Below the pieces are notes generated by a model. It was not told the origin of the DNA and searched no databases. It saw nothing but the letters and a program-made list of their open reading frames with translations. Below are positions 10,102-20,432 of a stretch of 64,000 nt of DNA, piece after piece. The position numbers and the translations under genes were made by a program. How positions within the stretch are numbered: position 1 is the first letter of the stretch; the number at the start of each line of letters is the position of its first letter. The stretch is from Cladosporium sp. IMV 00045 (taxonomy: Eukaryota; Ascomycota; Dothideomycetes; Cladosporiales; Cladosporiaceae): assembly GCA_001931905.2 (NCBI GenBank), contig MSJI02000741.1, positions 62,001 to 126,000 on the forward strand. The letters are read 5' to 3'.

Positions 10102-11365
10102 ATGGCCAGCGTAAGTCAAGTGTAGTTGTAAGACACCGGGCTGAATGTGAGGTTGACATTTGCCCAGCACGGTGTTCCCCGCGTCTCAAGTGCGGCGGTC
10201 GACAAAAGCGAGGCCACCAAAGACAAGGAGCGCAAGCAGATCGAGCAATACAGATCGCTTGAGAAAGAGGTCGCTGATAAGGTATGCAGCAGCATCATGA
10301 AGATGTCACGTCAGGACCAACACGGCTGACTATGTGCTTAAGATCAAAGCTGGCGACTTCGCAAATACCACCTTCCAACAGATCTCCTCCCTTCTCCGGC
10401 AGAACCCCGAATACTACACAGTATGGAACTATCGTCGCGTACTCCTGCTGGAGGTCTTCCAAAAAGAGCTGAAATCGGGCAACAATGCTGTCAGCGAAAG
10501 CCAGCCTGATAGCTCAGATGGGACTCAAGTGAGCTTAACCCTCGCCCAGCAGGAAATCGCGATGCTGGTCAAGGAAGACCTCCAATTCCTCATACCTCTT
10601 ATCAAGCAATTTCCGAAATGCTATTGGATCTGGAATCACCGCTCCTGGCTACTTGCGACAGCGACACAACATCTACCATCCGAAACCGCCTTGCAGCTAT
10701 GGCAGGGCGAGCTCGCGCTCGACAGCAAAATGCTCGCTCTGGACAGCCGCAATTTTCACGCGTGGGACTACAGGCGCAAGATTGTAGGAGAGTTGGAGAG
10801 ATTGAGCGGCAAGAGTATGGTTGAGCAAGAATTCGGATACACCACGAAGATGATCCAGAGCAATCTGTCCAACTTCTCTGCCTGGCACAATCGCAGCCAA
10901 CTGATACCGCGACTTCTGGACGAGCGCAATGCCAGCGCTGAAGACAGGAAGAAGCTGTTCGATGGAGAATTCGAACAAATCACTACTGCGCTTTACACCG
11001 ACCCGTATGACCAGAGTCTGTGGTCTTATCATCAGTATTTGATGTCAACACTCGACCCGGAGTCACCAATAAATTCCGCACACTATTCGCGAAACACGGC
11101 TGTTCTGTCACCTGTCACAAATGCAGACCGACTTGCATACTTGGAGCAAGAGTTGGATAGCATCAAGGAAATGCTTGATGGCGCAGAGGACTGCAAGTAC
11201 ATCTACCAGGCTTTGTTGGAGTATTCAAGGAGATACCTCGAAGTCGACGCTGGGAACAAGAAGGTCACGACTAGGGAGATGATTGAGTGGTTGGCGGAGC
11301 TTAGAAAGCTCGATCCTTTAAGGGAGGGCAGATGGCGAGACATGGAGCTGAAGATGAATTTGTGA
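10102..11365 (+). CDS. BET4: Rab geranylgeranyltransferase alpha subunit
   Basis: Alpha subunit of GGTase-II, which attaches geranylgeranyl groups to the C-terminal cysteines of Rab GTPases delivered by the escort protein; cytosolic. Three exons give 381 aa: 10102-10110 (only MAS), 10168-10281 and 10343-11365. The N-terminus MASHGVPRVSS is followed by at least five protein prenyltransferase alpha repeats, seen as EYYTVWNYRRVLL, CYWIWNHRSWLL, NFHAWDYRRKIV, NFSAWHNRSQLI and QSLWSYHQYLM. Spacing and length fit fungal Bet4 better than the shorter farnesyltransferase alpha (Ram2). No long Ig-like or LRR extension is present, as expected in fungi. A nine-base first exon is unusual but has a clean GTAAGT donor. 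Confidence 0.92.
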
Positions 11366-12574
11366 ATAGCGTATCAACATCAGAGATTTAACGTTGTTTT
11401 GCTATTTACCGCCTGCTTCGCATTCATTCGTATGCTTCTCTGGCAATGTTTGTAGCTCACTCAATCCTCGTACTGACGATGTGACCTAAGAATCTCAAGA
11501 ACGTCACGTGCGGCTACGATCATACCTCGTAACACCGAATCACTTTTCAATACTTGCAGGAAGAGCCACATGCTCGCAATCAACTCCCTTCGCTACGGAC
11601 AGTCACGTGCACAGTGCACTCGTCCTCATCTCCCAGCCACTCAATTACCCAGAAAGCCTCAGGCCAGGAGCGTTGCCAAGCCAGGGCCCGTGCTGACTCA
11701 GCCTTCTTCTATATCAAGCCGGCTTTCTTTCGATCTCTCTGCTTTCCCTTCCTCATACTTACCTTGATCGGCTTGGGGCGACCACGAAGGCCCTTCAGCT
11801 ATCCGAGACTCCTGCATTGCACAGCGCGGCGAGGCTCGGGTAAGCAGTTCTTTCGGGGACTGCTCGATCGTAATTTTTGATCTTCGACTTGCTTCGGCAT
11901 CAAGCTTCGGCTCATTTTCATCAGTTTGTCTTCGGTCATTGCGACCGGAGGCCTGGAGAAGGTGTTCATCAGTCTTTCGGGTAATCATCAGCATCAGCAT
12001 AAGCATAACCAACCGCCAGCCTGGCACTCCTGTGTTGTTATTGTGATGCTGTAACGAGGTATATATATAAGAAGCTAGTACTCGTAAGCTCTGTACTAGT
12101 GAGCATACCTTATGCATACCGCCACAGACACTCTAGGTACTCACCACGTACGGGGGCTACTTCGTACATTCATGGCGCTGCTCTTCCTGCATTCGGGCCC
12201 ATAGAACATAGTGATGCGTGTACTTCCGAGCAAGACAGCAACGGACCACCATCACGCCGTCATACTTCCACGATGATTCCCGCCTCCGATACAGCCAAAA
12301 GTGGGAAGCGAGCCAACCTGCACGGTTCACGTGGCACAGAAACCCTGTAATAACCGTCATCACAATCGCTCATCACTCCCTCCCTGCCCACGCATCGCAT
12401 CGTGCCAAACCCTGGTGCGCGCACCGAAAATCACATTCAATCCACCAGTAAGATGTTCCATTGATCGTGTACAGTTCCCTCTCTCGTCTCTCTTGTGTCT
12501 CTTTTCCCTCTCCTTGTCTTGTTTGTACATATTATGATCTAGCCACCTACGCGTAAATACCGCCACGACCAACG
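11366..12574. other. intergenic, no gene seen
   Basis: About 1.2 kb between BET4 and the coiled-coil gene. Short ORFs on both strands lack family features. Pyrimidine-rich sequence near 12475-12525 looks like promoter or 5' UTR of the downstream gene. Confidence 0.5.
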
Positions 12575-14819
12575 ATGCCACGAGACATGAGCTGGCTGAG
12601 CCCGAAACGGCGGCGCACAACCACAGCGTTGCCAACCGTGAAGAGCGGACAATCAGGGACAGGCGAAGACGATGAGCCTCTCAGTCCCACGCCACGATTC
12701 CTCAGCCCGAAGCCTGTGCTTCCCTCGCCGACCCTTTCACGACGACCGCGAACCTTTTCCTCCGCCTCTTCGACGACCGCAGTAACTTCGCATGAAGAAG
12801 GCAATTTGTTCTATGCCTATGCGCGACAGGTGCGTCACCAAGGGATTGACACATGGGCAACCTTGCAATACTGACAGCCAATGCTACAGGCGGACGACCT
12901 CCACTCACGCTACCTCTTGACCTTCGCATCTGCATCCGTCGCCAACGAATGGTGGTCCTTGATCCAAACGCACTTCCCCGAAACCACGCGCCCTGGCCCT
13001 CAGCTGTTCTCGTTCCAAGCCGACGACCTCCTCGGAAAAGCATGGAAGCACGCGGCGTTTGCGCAACTCAAGCCAAAATGGATGTACATACAATTCGACG
13101 GCTCCACTGGTGGTGCAGCGCAGGGTATCATACCGGTGCAAGATTCGAAGGGCAACTTGCTGGGTGGAGCGAGCGGCAGTTCGGAACAGCAGTATAGACG
13201 AGAGGCAAGAAAAGAAGCCAAGTCCGAAGTTGGCATGCTAGAAGAGCGGTTCGAGAAGATGATGGAAGCGGTGGAGAGGAACACAGAGCAGATCTCGGCA
13301 TTGACAGCTGCGAAAAGTAGTGGAAGCAGTGCTGTCGTTGACACTGGACGAGAGAGCTTGAACGGCGACGCAAACCAGCCCGAGGCACCCGGACTATCAA
13401 CCCATTTGGATCGCATTTCGCAGCTCTTGGAGCAGAACTCTGCGCACGTCGCTCAGCTCACTCAACGGCAAACGGAGAACGAAAAGAGAATGCGCCAAAT
13501 CATCGAGAAGCAATCACAACCGCAGAACTCGTCAGCCCCGGACATGGGCCAGCTCACTTCTCATCTGGATCGCATACAGAGACTCATGGAACGAAACACT
13601 CACGGACGCAAAGACAGTGCTAGAGACATACGCACTTCGCCGCCGAGGATCGATCTTTCGCCGCTCACGTTCTGGCTCGAGAAGGTGTTGGGTGCTGTCG
13701 AACAGAACAGCGAGCTTGTCAAAGAATTGTTGCAAGACAGCGAAGGATCCAAGCGGTCTCCATGCACAGCAGATCGACCTGGACCTTTCACCGCTATCTC
13801 AGCGTCTTGACGACCTGATCGATGCACAAGAAGCCAAAGCCTCCCGTGATCAGGATGTGAGCACACAGTTAATCCAGCGGCTTGACAAGGTCGTCGAAAC
13901 ACAACATAAAGCGGTAGAGCGAGGCCCGTTCGACGTATCTTTACTTTCACAAAGGCTAGATGAGATCTTGACTGTACACCGACACGCTGCAACCACACCG
14001 CTTCTTGAGAAAATGGATGAACTGGTCGAATCGCATAAATCGGCTGACGTCTCACATGTTTCACAGCATCTGGAAGATCTGGTGGCTGAGACTGCGACAT
14101 TGAGAGATGCTATTGATTATTCACCGCTTGCTGAGCCATTAGGAGCAATACGCACTGCCACCGAGCAGAACAATGAGCATCTCATGAGTCTTATAGAAGC
14201 ACAGCAACAAAGGGAATATCAACACACGCATGATATGGAGACTCAAGCAGATCATCTCGAAGCACTCCGAGCTACCACAGAACAAAATAGCGCCACTATG
14301 ACCGAGCTGCTCGATTCTCTGGCCACCAACCGCCATGTTATGAACGAAACGAGCAGCACGGCATTGACACCTTTCGACGAGCAGGTCAGCGCTTCTGCAG
14401 AGCGCCAGAACGAAGGACCTGGAATCGGCGACAGCAAATTCATCATCTCAGCGCTCACTAGCCACCTCAGTAAAATTCAAGCAGTCACCGAATCTAACGC
14501 GAATGCTGTGCGTTCGGCGAGAGAGGGCAACCATGCGCTGCAGAAGAACGTGACAAGTGCGGTATCGGAAACGTCGGCACACCTTCGTGCGCTCGCCACT
14601 AAGCACAAAGACTTCGCCGCCCAAATGGCCGTTAGAGAAGGACAAGTCAGGGAGGTAGTGCGGTCACAAGCAGAGATGGTTGAGTGTGTGCGGGAATTGG
14701 CGAAGACGATCAAGGCGCACGAAAAGGACACATGCAACCACGTTGTCATTCCTCCCCCGAGAAAGACTAATCGAAAGGTCGTCGGATTCGTATATGATGC
14801 AAAGGACGGCAAGACTTAA
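12575..14819 (+). CDS. long coiled-coil repeat protein, function unknown, with one-base frame break
   Basis: Exon 1 is 12575-12829 and exon 2 starts at 12890 (60-bp intron, GTGCGT donor, CTGAC branch, CTACAG acceptor). The N-terminal 85 residues are Ser/Pro-rich and basic (SPKRRR). Then comes a folded segment, LFYAYARQ-ADDLHSRYLLTFASASVANEWWSLI through PKWMYIQFD, with a PH-like feel; I do not recognise it. The rest is at least ten degenerate repeats of about 25-35 residues of the form (S/T)xLxRLDxLxExNxxxxxxL, probably an elongated coiled coil. Frame continuity breaks near 13744-13760: the repeat VEQNSELVKELLQD is in one frame and QQIDLDLSPLSQRLDDL in the +1 frame. One surplus base would explain it; the joined product would be about 727 aa. 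The first frame stops at 13810 if the break is real. Confidence 0.7.
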
Positions 14820-15767
14820 AAAGGAGAAGGCGTTGTTAACATATGAGAGTTGATACTATGTGATATATACGAGCAATGGCTATACGGACGCGTGCTTGAA
14901 TCGAGCAAACACTTTGTATACAAAATCTCTTGACGTTTCATGCTTCATTTCCTCCTTTTACTAGGTCTAAGACATCTTCTCCACCCACGACAATATTGAG
15001 TTTCTTTATAATATTCTGCTCCCCACTTTGACCCAACGGCCCTCCGCACACTACGATTTCTAGCGTGTTGATCCTACGAACTCTACATCTATCTTTTGAG
15101 CCCTGCGCAACATCAAAAGCCGACTACACATGCTGCCGATCACAGCGCCGCATACGAAAATCAGCTGCATGTGCTGCATGTTTATAATAATAACCATCCA
15201 CTCAACAACGAACAGCTGCAGCACAACCTCAACGACCGACACGTGACGTGGAGAAATGGCGCTCGGGATGGTGACCGCATGTCATCAATCGATTGTCAAC
15301 TATACCGCCAACGTTTTATTGGTCCTACCTCTCTGCTCCCCTTGGCCGTGCAGGCCCAAAGCCCATTCGACGCCCTCACTCTCAGCTGAGCCCGTATCTC
15401 GCAGGTTGCACTGCCGTGTCTTACATACGTCTATAGCGAGTCCTTCGCCGCGCCGTACATACATTACTTCAAGTGCACTTCCGTCTCCCGTGAAAACCAT
15501 TTGTCCCGCTCACCACGCCACCGCTGCTACCTCCCTCCCCAGCAGGGCCGCTTGCTTCTGTCTGCAGCGCCCAACATCTCGGGAAATTCACCAAGCAGCA
15601 GCACAGCTCTCTCTCAACCCCGGCTGCTGGCCCTCGAATCCTTCGCTTCGATCGTTTCACCAAAATTCCCAACCCCGGCCGCGGCCGTCAGCCCCGGGCG
15701 GTGGTATCCTCTCATTTGATGAGCGCCTGTGCCGGGCTCCACACAGGCGAAAGAAGCTCTAGGTACA
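14820..15767. other. intergenic and 5' leader
   Basis: No supported gene. 15380-15760 is C/T-rich with many CCCxxC runs, typical of a long fungal 5' UTR or core promoter for the CaaX protein gene. Confidence 0.5.
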
Positions 15768-18700
15768 ATGCCCGTGTCGACCTTCTCGCACGCCAGCACC
15801 ACGCTGCGCGAGGGTGTCGCCCGCAGTGACATTGTCGCGCGCTGGAACTCGACGCGCGAGCGCATCCTGCTGGACGAGCGCCGCGTTCAAGATAAACTCA
15901 TCCAGGAAATGGATGGCACTGGTCTGCATGAGCGCGGCGACTGGCCCATGCGTCCGCCCAGCGTCAGCCCGCCGGAACATGTCGAACAGAGCGGGGAGTG
16001 GGTCGAGGGCAATCATCACATTACCGACGTCGCGGCGGAGATGGAGCCGGAGGCGCAATGGGTGGTGGGCAATGGCGTGGATGACGGGCAGGCACAGTGT
16101 TCTGATCGACGGTTGAGTGCGAACGGATTGCGTGAGGCTGGACGAGCGATATTGTTGCCTGTGCAGGAGGAGGATGATTATCACACGGCCCAGGCGACTT
16201 TGTTGAAGGGTCAGGATAGTGGAATGTCTCTTTCTTCGACGCCTGATGCCGAGGAATTCCAGGCGGGCACAGCCATTGCGACTTCACAGCATGAACAACA
16301 ACGTTCTGAACAACGAGATGTCGTCGACGAAGCCGAGCGGTCAAGTGCCGCATCCGCCATCAGTGAAAACAACGATTTGAGCCAATCGTCTTCGCAAAGT
16401 ACAGTCGAATCGCAACAAGCTTCAGACAAAAGAGAGCAAATAGACCGAAACTCTGCAGATCAAGTGCGGCAGACGCCTGAACAGAGCCACCGCACGTCAC
16501 CAGTGCCCAGCGATAACGATACGACCCCGACTGCACAGATCCGACACACTTCCATCTCGAAACATTCCCCACCAGAAAATGTCTCACGAAGATCATCTAT
16601 CCATGGCTCGTATACCACCACTCAGATCACCCAAAACAAAGATCGCGTCAGATACAGCTGGCAATCGTCGCAGGATGACGAGCCCAACCGACCACGCATC
16701 AACATCATCAAGCTTGTCTCGAACACGGCCACTGCCAGCGCAGGCTTCCCACAGGGCGAGGCTTTTGGATTCGCGGTATCGTCAGGAGGCAGGAGAATAG
16801 CAGCATACAACTCAGCCAGACTGTACATCTTGCAGACAGCGGCATTGCCAGTGGGGATTAGCCAAGACTATGCCCTTAAGCGGCGGCCGCTCGCGGTCGA
16901 GATTCTGGATGATGGTACCCTCTTGGCCATACTATCTGATCGCCACACAGTGAATGTGTACGACCTTTCATACCATCGACTGCGGAGGTCGAGGACGATC
17001 AAGCTGGACTTTCCGACTTATTGCATTGCTCTGGCGCCTACAGGAGGATTGCTGGCTGCAGCTTATGAAGGCGGCGTGGAGATTTTCTCACTCGACCCCA
17101 ATGCACTGCCCACGGATCGTCGGGCAGTAAGATCGCAGAAGATGGACAGATTGACCTTCTCCCAAGACGGCTCGACGCTACTGGGCACAACGACAAGGAT
17201 CAATGCATCTTCCAGCGTTGTTGTGAACGTTCCTGTCTTCCCAGCTTCACCGGACGGAGTTCCTACAAGTGAAGAGCTAAAAGAAGCTTGGTGCTCTGAG
17301 CTATTGCATCCGGAGAATATTCGTAACAGCAGCCACGCTACCTTCATGCGAGAGAAGAAAGAGACCTGCAACGATCGCTTGTTCGCGTGGAACGGTGTGG
17401 CCGACACGTTTGGCATCTTGAACACTACGGACCTTCAATACGGCCAAGTTGACTTTCCAGTCGTCATTTCACCTCCACTCTCAACGTGCGGAGGTCTGGG
17501 AGCGGCTATTCACTCTTGCCCTGCGGTTGACGAGCACGGAGACACGATCGCGATGATTGTCAACGACCGAACGATCAGACTCTATGTCGTCCCGCATAAA
17601 GCTGCAGAGGACGATCTTAGTGTTGAGGCTCACAGCATCGATCATGAGCTGGACGAAGGGTATGGGTGTCCTTTTAGCGATGCAAGGTGGGTTTACTCCG
17701 AGGCGAGTGCGCCTTCTTCTCCTGACGGTCAAACACATGTGCAAGGTCGACTGCTTGTCACCAGTCCGGGTGGTGTGACAGAGTCAGGTCTACCGGAAGA
17801 GGCAGTACATGATGTGGAAGGCGGCAGGATCATTCTATTCGACTTCGATCCGCAATTTGCTGGTCAGCCTGGTCAGACATTTTCTCTGACCCTGGGCAAG
17901 TCACCACCTCAGATATTGGAAGAGCCCGAGATAGATGTCGCCCACGAAGTCGCCCTGATACGCAGGAGGACCGTCAACCAGAGCAAAGGTGGAGGACTCA
18001 GTCAGCGGCCGATCACTTTGGGTAGAGCTGCGACTACTTTCAATCCAGCGCGGAATGCCACGCGGGCTGCCAGTCCTTCAATTCCGCTGCGCAGACCGAA
18101 CTCGATGTTGTCGGCGTATTCAGGCGAGACCGCACGCTCTCTTCCAGATCTGGCGGAGGCAAATGAAGCGAATGACTCTGGCGAAGCGATGGAAGTTCCT
18201 TTCTCTAACACCGCTCCGAGGTCACAAGCGTCGTTGCAGCGAGCTGCGAGCAATGCGCAACGTCACCGTTTCCAGGCTCTTGAAGAGCGTGTTCACGAGC
18301 GAATGAGCGGAGAGAGCAATGCCGCTTTCATCCCGTTGCCTGAGTATAGTGAGGAGCCAAATGCACCTCTACCAAGCCGGTTTCGTATCATGGCAGGTCT
18401 CGATGCTCCTGCTCAACCGAGGGTACGACCTTCGGTTGTTACGAAGTCGAATTCGGATTACGTTTCAGGCCCAGCAACTGCACCAGCATCCACTGGACGC
18501 GTTCCAACTAGGGAAGAGGCATTCGCAGCAGCGATCGCTGCTATGCCGGCTACTCGGGATGCAAACGGAGACGTGGTTCAAAATCGGATCCCCCGTTCTC
18601 TACAGAGAGCGTATAGTAACGCAACGGGGTCTAATCTGACAGGCCCGCCTCCTAGACTTATTGGCGATTGGGAGAACGTCAGCCCAGTCTTGCCTCGTGG

Positions 18701-19388
18701 CAATCGATTTTTCCCGTCCGACTCGAACGGAATTAGCCCTCAAACAGATGCATCTCGTGTCTCAAGGGAGGAAGCGGAGGACTTGATCACACCTGCACCT
18801 CAACAAAACCACTTCAGATACAGCACCTCACTCCTCAACCCACCAGGCCACCAGCAACCCAACCGCTCCCCAAGTCCCATGTCCAACCACCCACAAAGCG
18901 CCACCTCCACCGCACCACCCCAACACTTCCGCAGCTTCTCCACCAACCGCCGCATACCACCACACATCCAAGCCTTCCGCGACGCCGCAGCAGGCTCTGC
19001 CTCCCTCTTCCCAACTCGACAATCATCCGACCACGTACCCCACCGCCCAATCGAACCAGCAAGCACAGTCCCCCACACGGTGACCGCATGGCACCCTCCC
19101 GCTCCATCATCGCCAGCTCCAGCGCCCTCAGTCCCTCGCGCGGTCATGAGAAGTCCCAGCAGCGGACACGCACGCCACGCCAGTCAGGGAAGCAAGACCG
19201 CTTTCGCCAACACGAGCAAAGCGAAGAAGCTCGGCTTTTTCAGACGCAAGCGAGGCGGAGGCGACGAGCTGGGAAAGTACGACGACACCCATGGCGATGG
19301 TAGGGCCACGCCGACTAAGCGTGTGGCTGATTGGGTGGCGGGCAAGAAGAAGAAGAAGGAAAAGAAGGGTGGGTGTTTCGTGATGTGA
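15768..19388 (+). CDS. large propeller-like protein with polybasic CaaX tail
   Basis: Single-exon gene of 1206 aa from the ATG at 15768; an in-frame GTG upstream is not a credible start. Order: N-terminal helix with ARWNSTRERILLDERRVQDKL; an acidic, Gln/Ser-rich disordered stretch (about 60-310); a WD40-like region (about 320-640), seen in repeated blades such as EAFGFAVSSGGRRIAAYNS, PLAVEILDDGTLLAILSD and TYCIALAPTGGLLAAAYEGG; then a Ser/Pro-rich region full of phosphosite-like RPxS patches. The protein ends KKKKKEKKGG-CFVM. CFVM is a CaaX box with Met as X, normally farnesylated, and the Lys cluster is the usual second plasma-membrane signal. I infer a lipid-anchored peripheral scaffold. 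I cannot name the family. Confidence 0.85.
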   Translation: MPVSTFSHASTTLREGVARSDIVARWNSTRERILLDERRVQDKLIQEMDGTGLHERGDWPMRPPSVSPPEHVEQSGEWVEGNHHITDVAAEMEPEAQWVVGNGVDDGQAQCSDRRLSANGLREAGRAILLPVQEEDDYHTAQATLLKGQDSGMSLSSTPDAEEFQAGTAIATSQHEQQRSEQRDVVDEAERSSAASAISENNDLSQSSSQSTVESQQASDKREQIDRNSADQVRQTPEQSHRTSPVPSDNDTTPTAQIRHTSISKHSPPENVSRRSSIHGSYTTTQITQNKDRVRYSWQSSQDDEPNRPRINIIKLVSNTATASAGFPQGEAFGFAVSSGGRRIAAYNSARLYILQTAALPVGISQDYALKRRPLAVEILDDGTLLAILSDRHTVNVYDLSYHRLRRSRTIKLDFPTYCIALAPTGGLLAAAYEGGVEIFSLDPNALPTDRRAVRSQKMDRLTFSQDGSTLLGTTTRINASSSVVVNVPVFPASPDGVPTSEELKEAWCSELLHPENIRNSSHATFMREKKETCNDRLFAWNGVADTFGILNTTDLQYGQVDFPVVISPPLSTCGGLGAAIHSCPAVDEHGDTIAMIVNDRTIRLYVVPHKAAEDDLSVEAHSIDHELDEGYGCPFSDARWVYSEASAPSSPDGQTHVQGRLLVTSPGGVTESGLPEEAVHDVEGGRIILFDFDPQFAGQPGQTFSLTLGKSPPQILEEPEIDVAHEVALIRRRTVNQSKGGGLSQRPITLGRAATTFNPARNATRAASPSIPLRRPNSMLSAYSGETARSLPDLAEANEANDSGEAMEVPFSNTAPRSQASLQRAASNAQRHRFQALEERVHERMSGESNAAFIPLPEYSEEPNAPLPSRFRIMAGLDAPAQPRVRPSVVTKSNSDYVSGPATAPASTGRVPTREEAFAAAIAAMPATRDANGDVVQNRIPRSLQRAYSNATGSNLTGPPPRLIGDWENVSPVLPRGNRFFPSDSNGISPQTDASRVSREEAEDLITPAPQQNHFRYSTSLLNPPGHQQPNRSPSPMSNHPQSATSTAPPQHFRSFSTNRRIPPHIQAFRDAAAGSASLFPTRQSSDHVPHRPIEPASTVPHTVTAWHPPAPSSPAPAPSVPRAVMRSPSSGHARHASQGSKTAFANTSKAKKLGFFRRKRGGGDELGKYDDTHGDGRATPTKRVADWVAGKKKKKEKKGGCFVM

Positions 19389-20432
19389 TTTCGCAAGACC
19401 GGGCGAACCGGGTTTGCTTGATGTCTTTTTTCTTTTCTCTCTTTTCCCTTCCTTTCCCTCTTTCCTTTTGAAGTTGGCTTTACTGCCTGAACCAACCCTT
19501 TACAACTCTACAGGCTTTCCTTTGTTCTATTTCCATGTCGATTTTGCGTGCGTTGGAAAGGGACTTCTTTGGCCTTCTTACAAGAAGCGTTCTCCTTAAT
19601 ATCAGCCCCTCGAGAACAGGCGGCCGAAGATGCTCCTTTCTCCCGATGAAAGACTGCCGCGCGGATGGATTTTTGAGATACCCAATTGCATAGATTACTT
19701 GCTCTTTTTCTTTCTTCTCTTTCTCGTTTTTCTTGGTTTTTTCCTTACAACCTGTCTAAGACAATCAGACTACAAACATACTCCGCCTTGCATACTTCCA
19801 AACCCAATTTGCTCATGTTTATTGGTTGGTTCATTCTCGCTTTTTCCGATGCCGTGAGTGCACACATGCATGCCGGTTCAAAGTTGCGCCTCGTTGAGTT
19901 TCGAGGCCCTGTATATACGACTGTTCGATATAGTCACGTCTGATATCGATCAAAGCGCTTCGGAGAAGTTTAGCCGGCGTGGGAATAATGTCTGGCCATT
20001 ACATTCCATTGATCATGCGATGGGTCTTTGCTGGTCGATTGGGTGCTGTTCACGACACATCGATACGCTGCATTTACAGGTGACTTACGCAAGCCAAAAC
20101 GCCCTGATCGTCGGTGCTGGGGGTCGAAGTCCGGTGGTGTGATCGACAAGGGTCGTTGGGACACGGACGAAAATAATGCAGAGGCCTGGAAGCCAGAGAA
20201 CGAAATATTTGCAGCGCGTAATACCATACGTGTGATTCGGCATTAAAACGGATTGATTGATAGAAAGTCTCCATACAACTCCATGCATCTAGGCATCGAT
20301 CTCGTCTACGGGAAGACCAGAATCATAAACGCCCTTGCAAAGCAGAATCGTGATTCGTACACAAAATTCCGTCGTTCAAAGAGTGTCCACTTCAACCACC
20401 GACATATCAATCTTTCTGGTAGTTTCGTCCGA
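19389..20432. other. intergenic with two pyrimidine tracts
   Basis: Convergent region between the CaaX gene and the sugar porter. Long T/C tracts at about 19424-19470 and 19700-19745 probably belong to 3' ends. No gene is supported. Confidence 0.5.
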
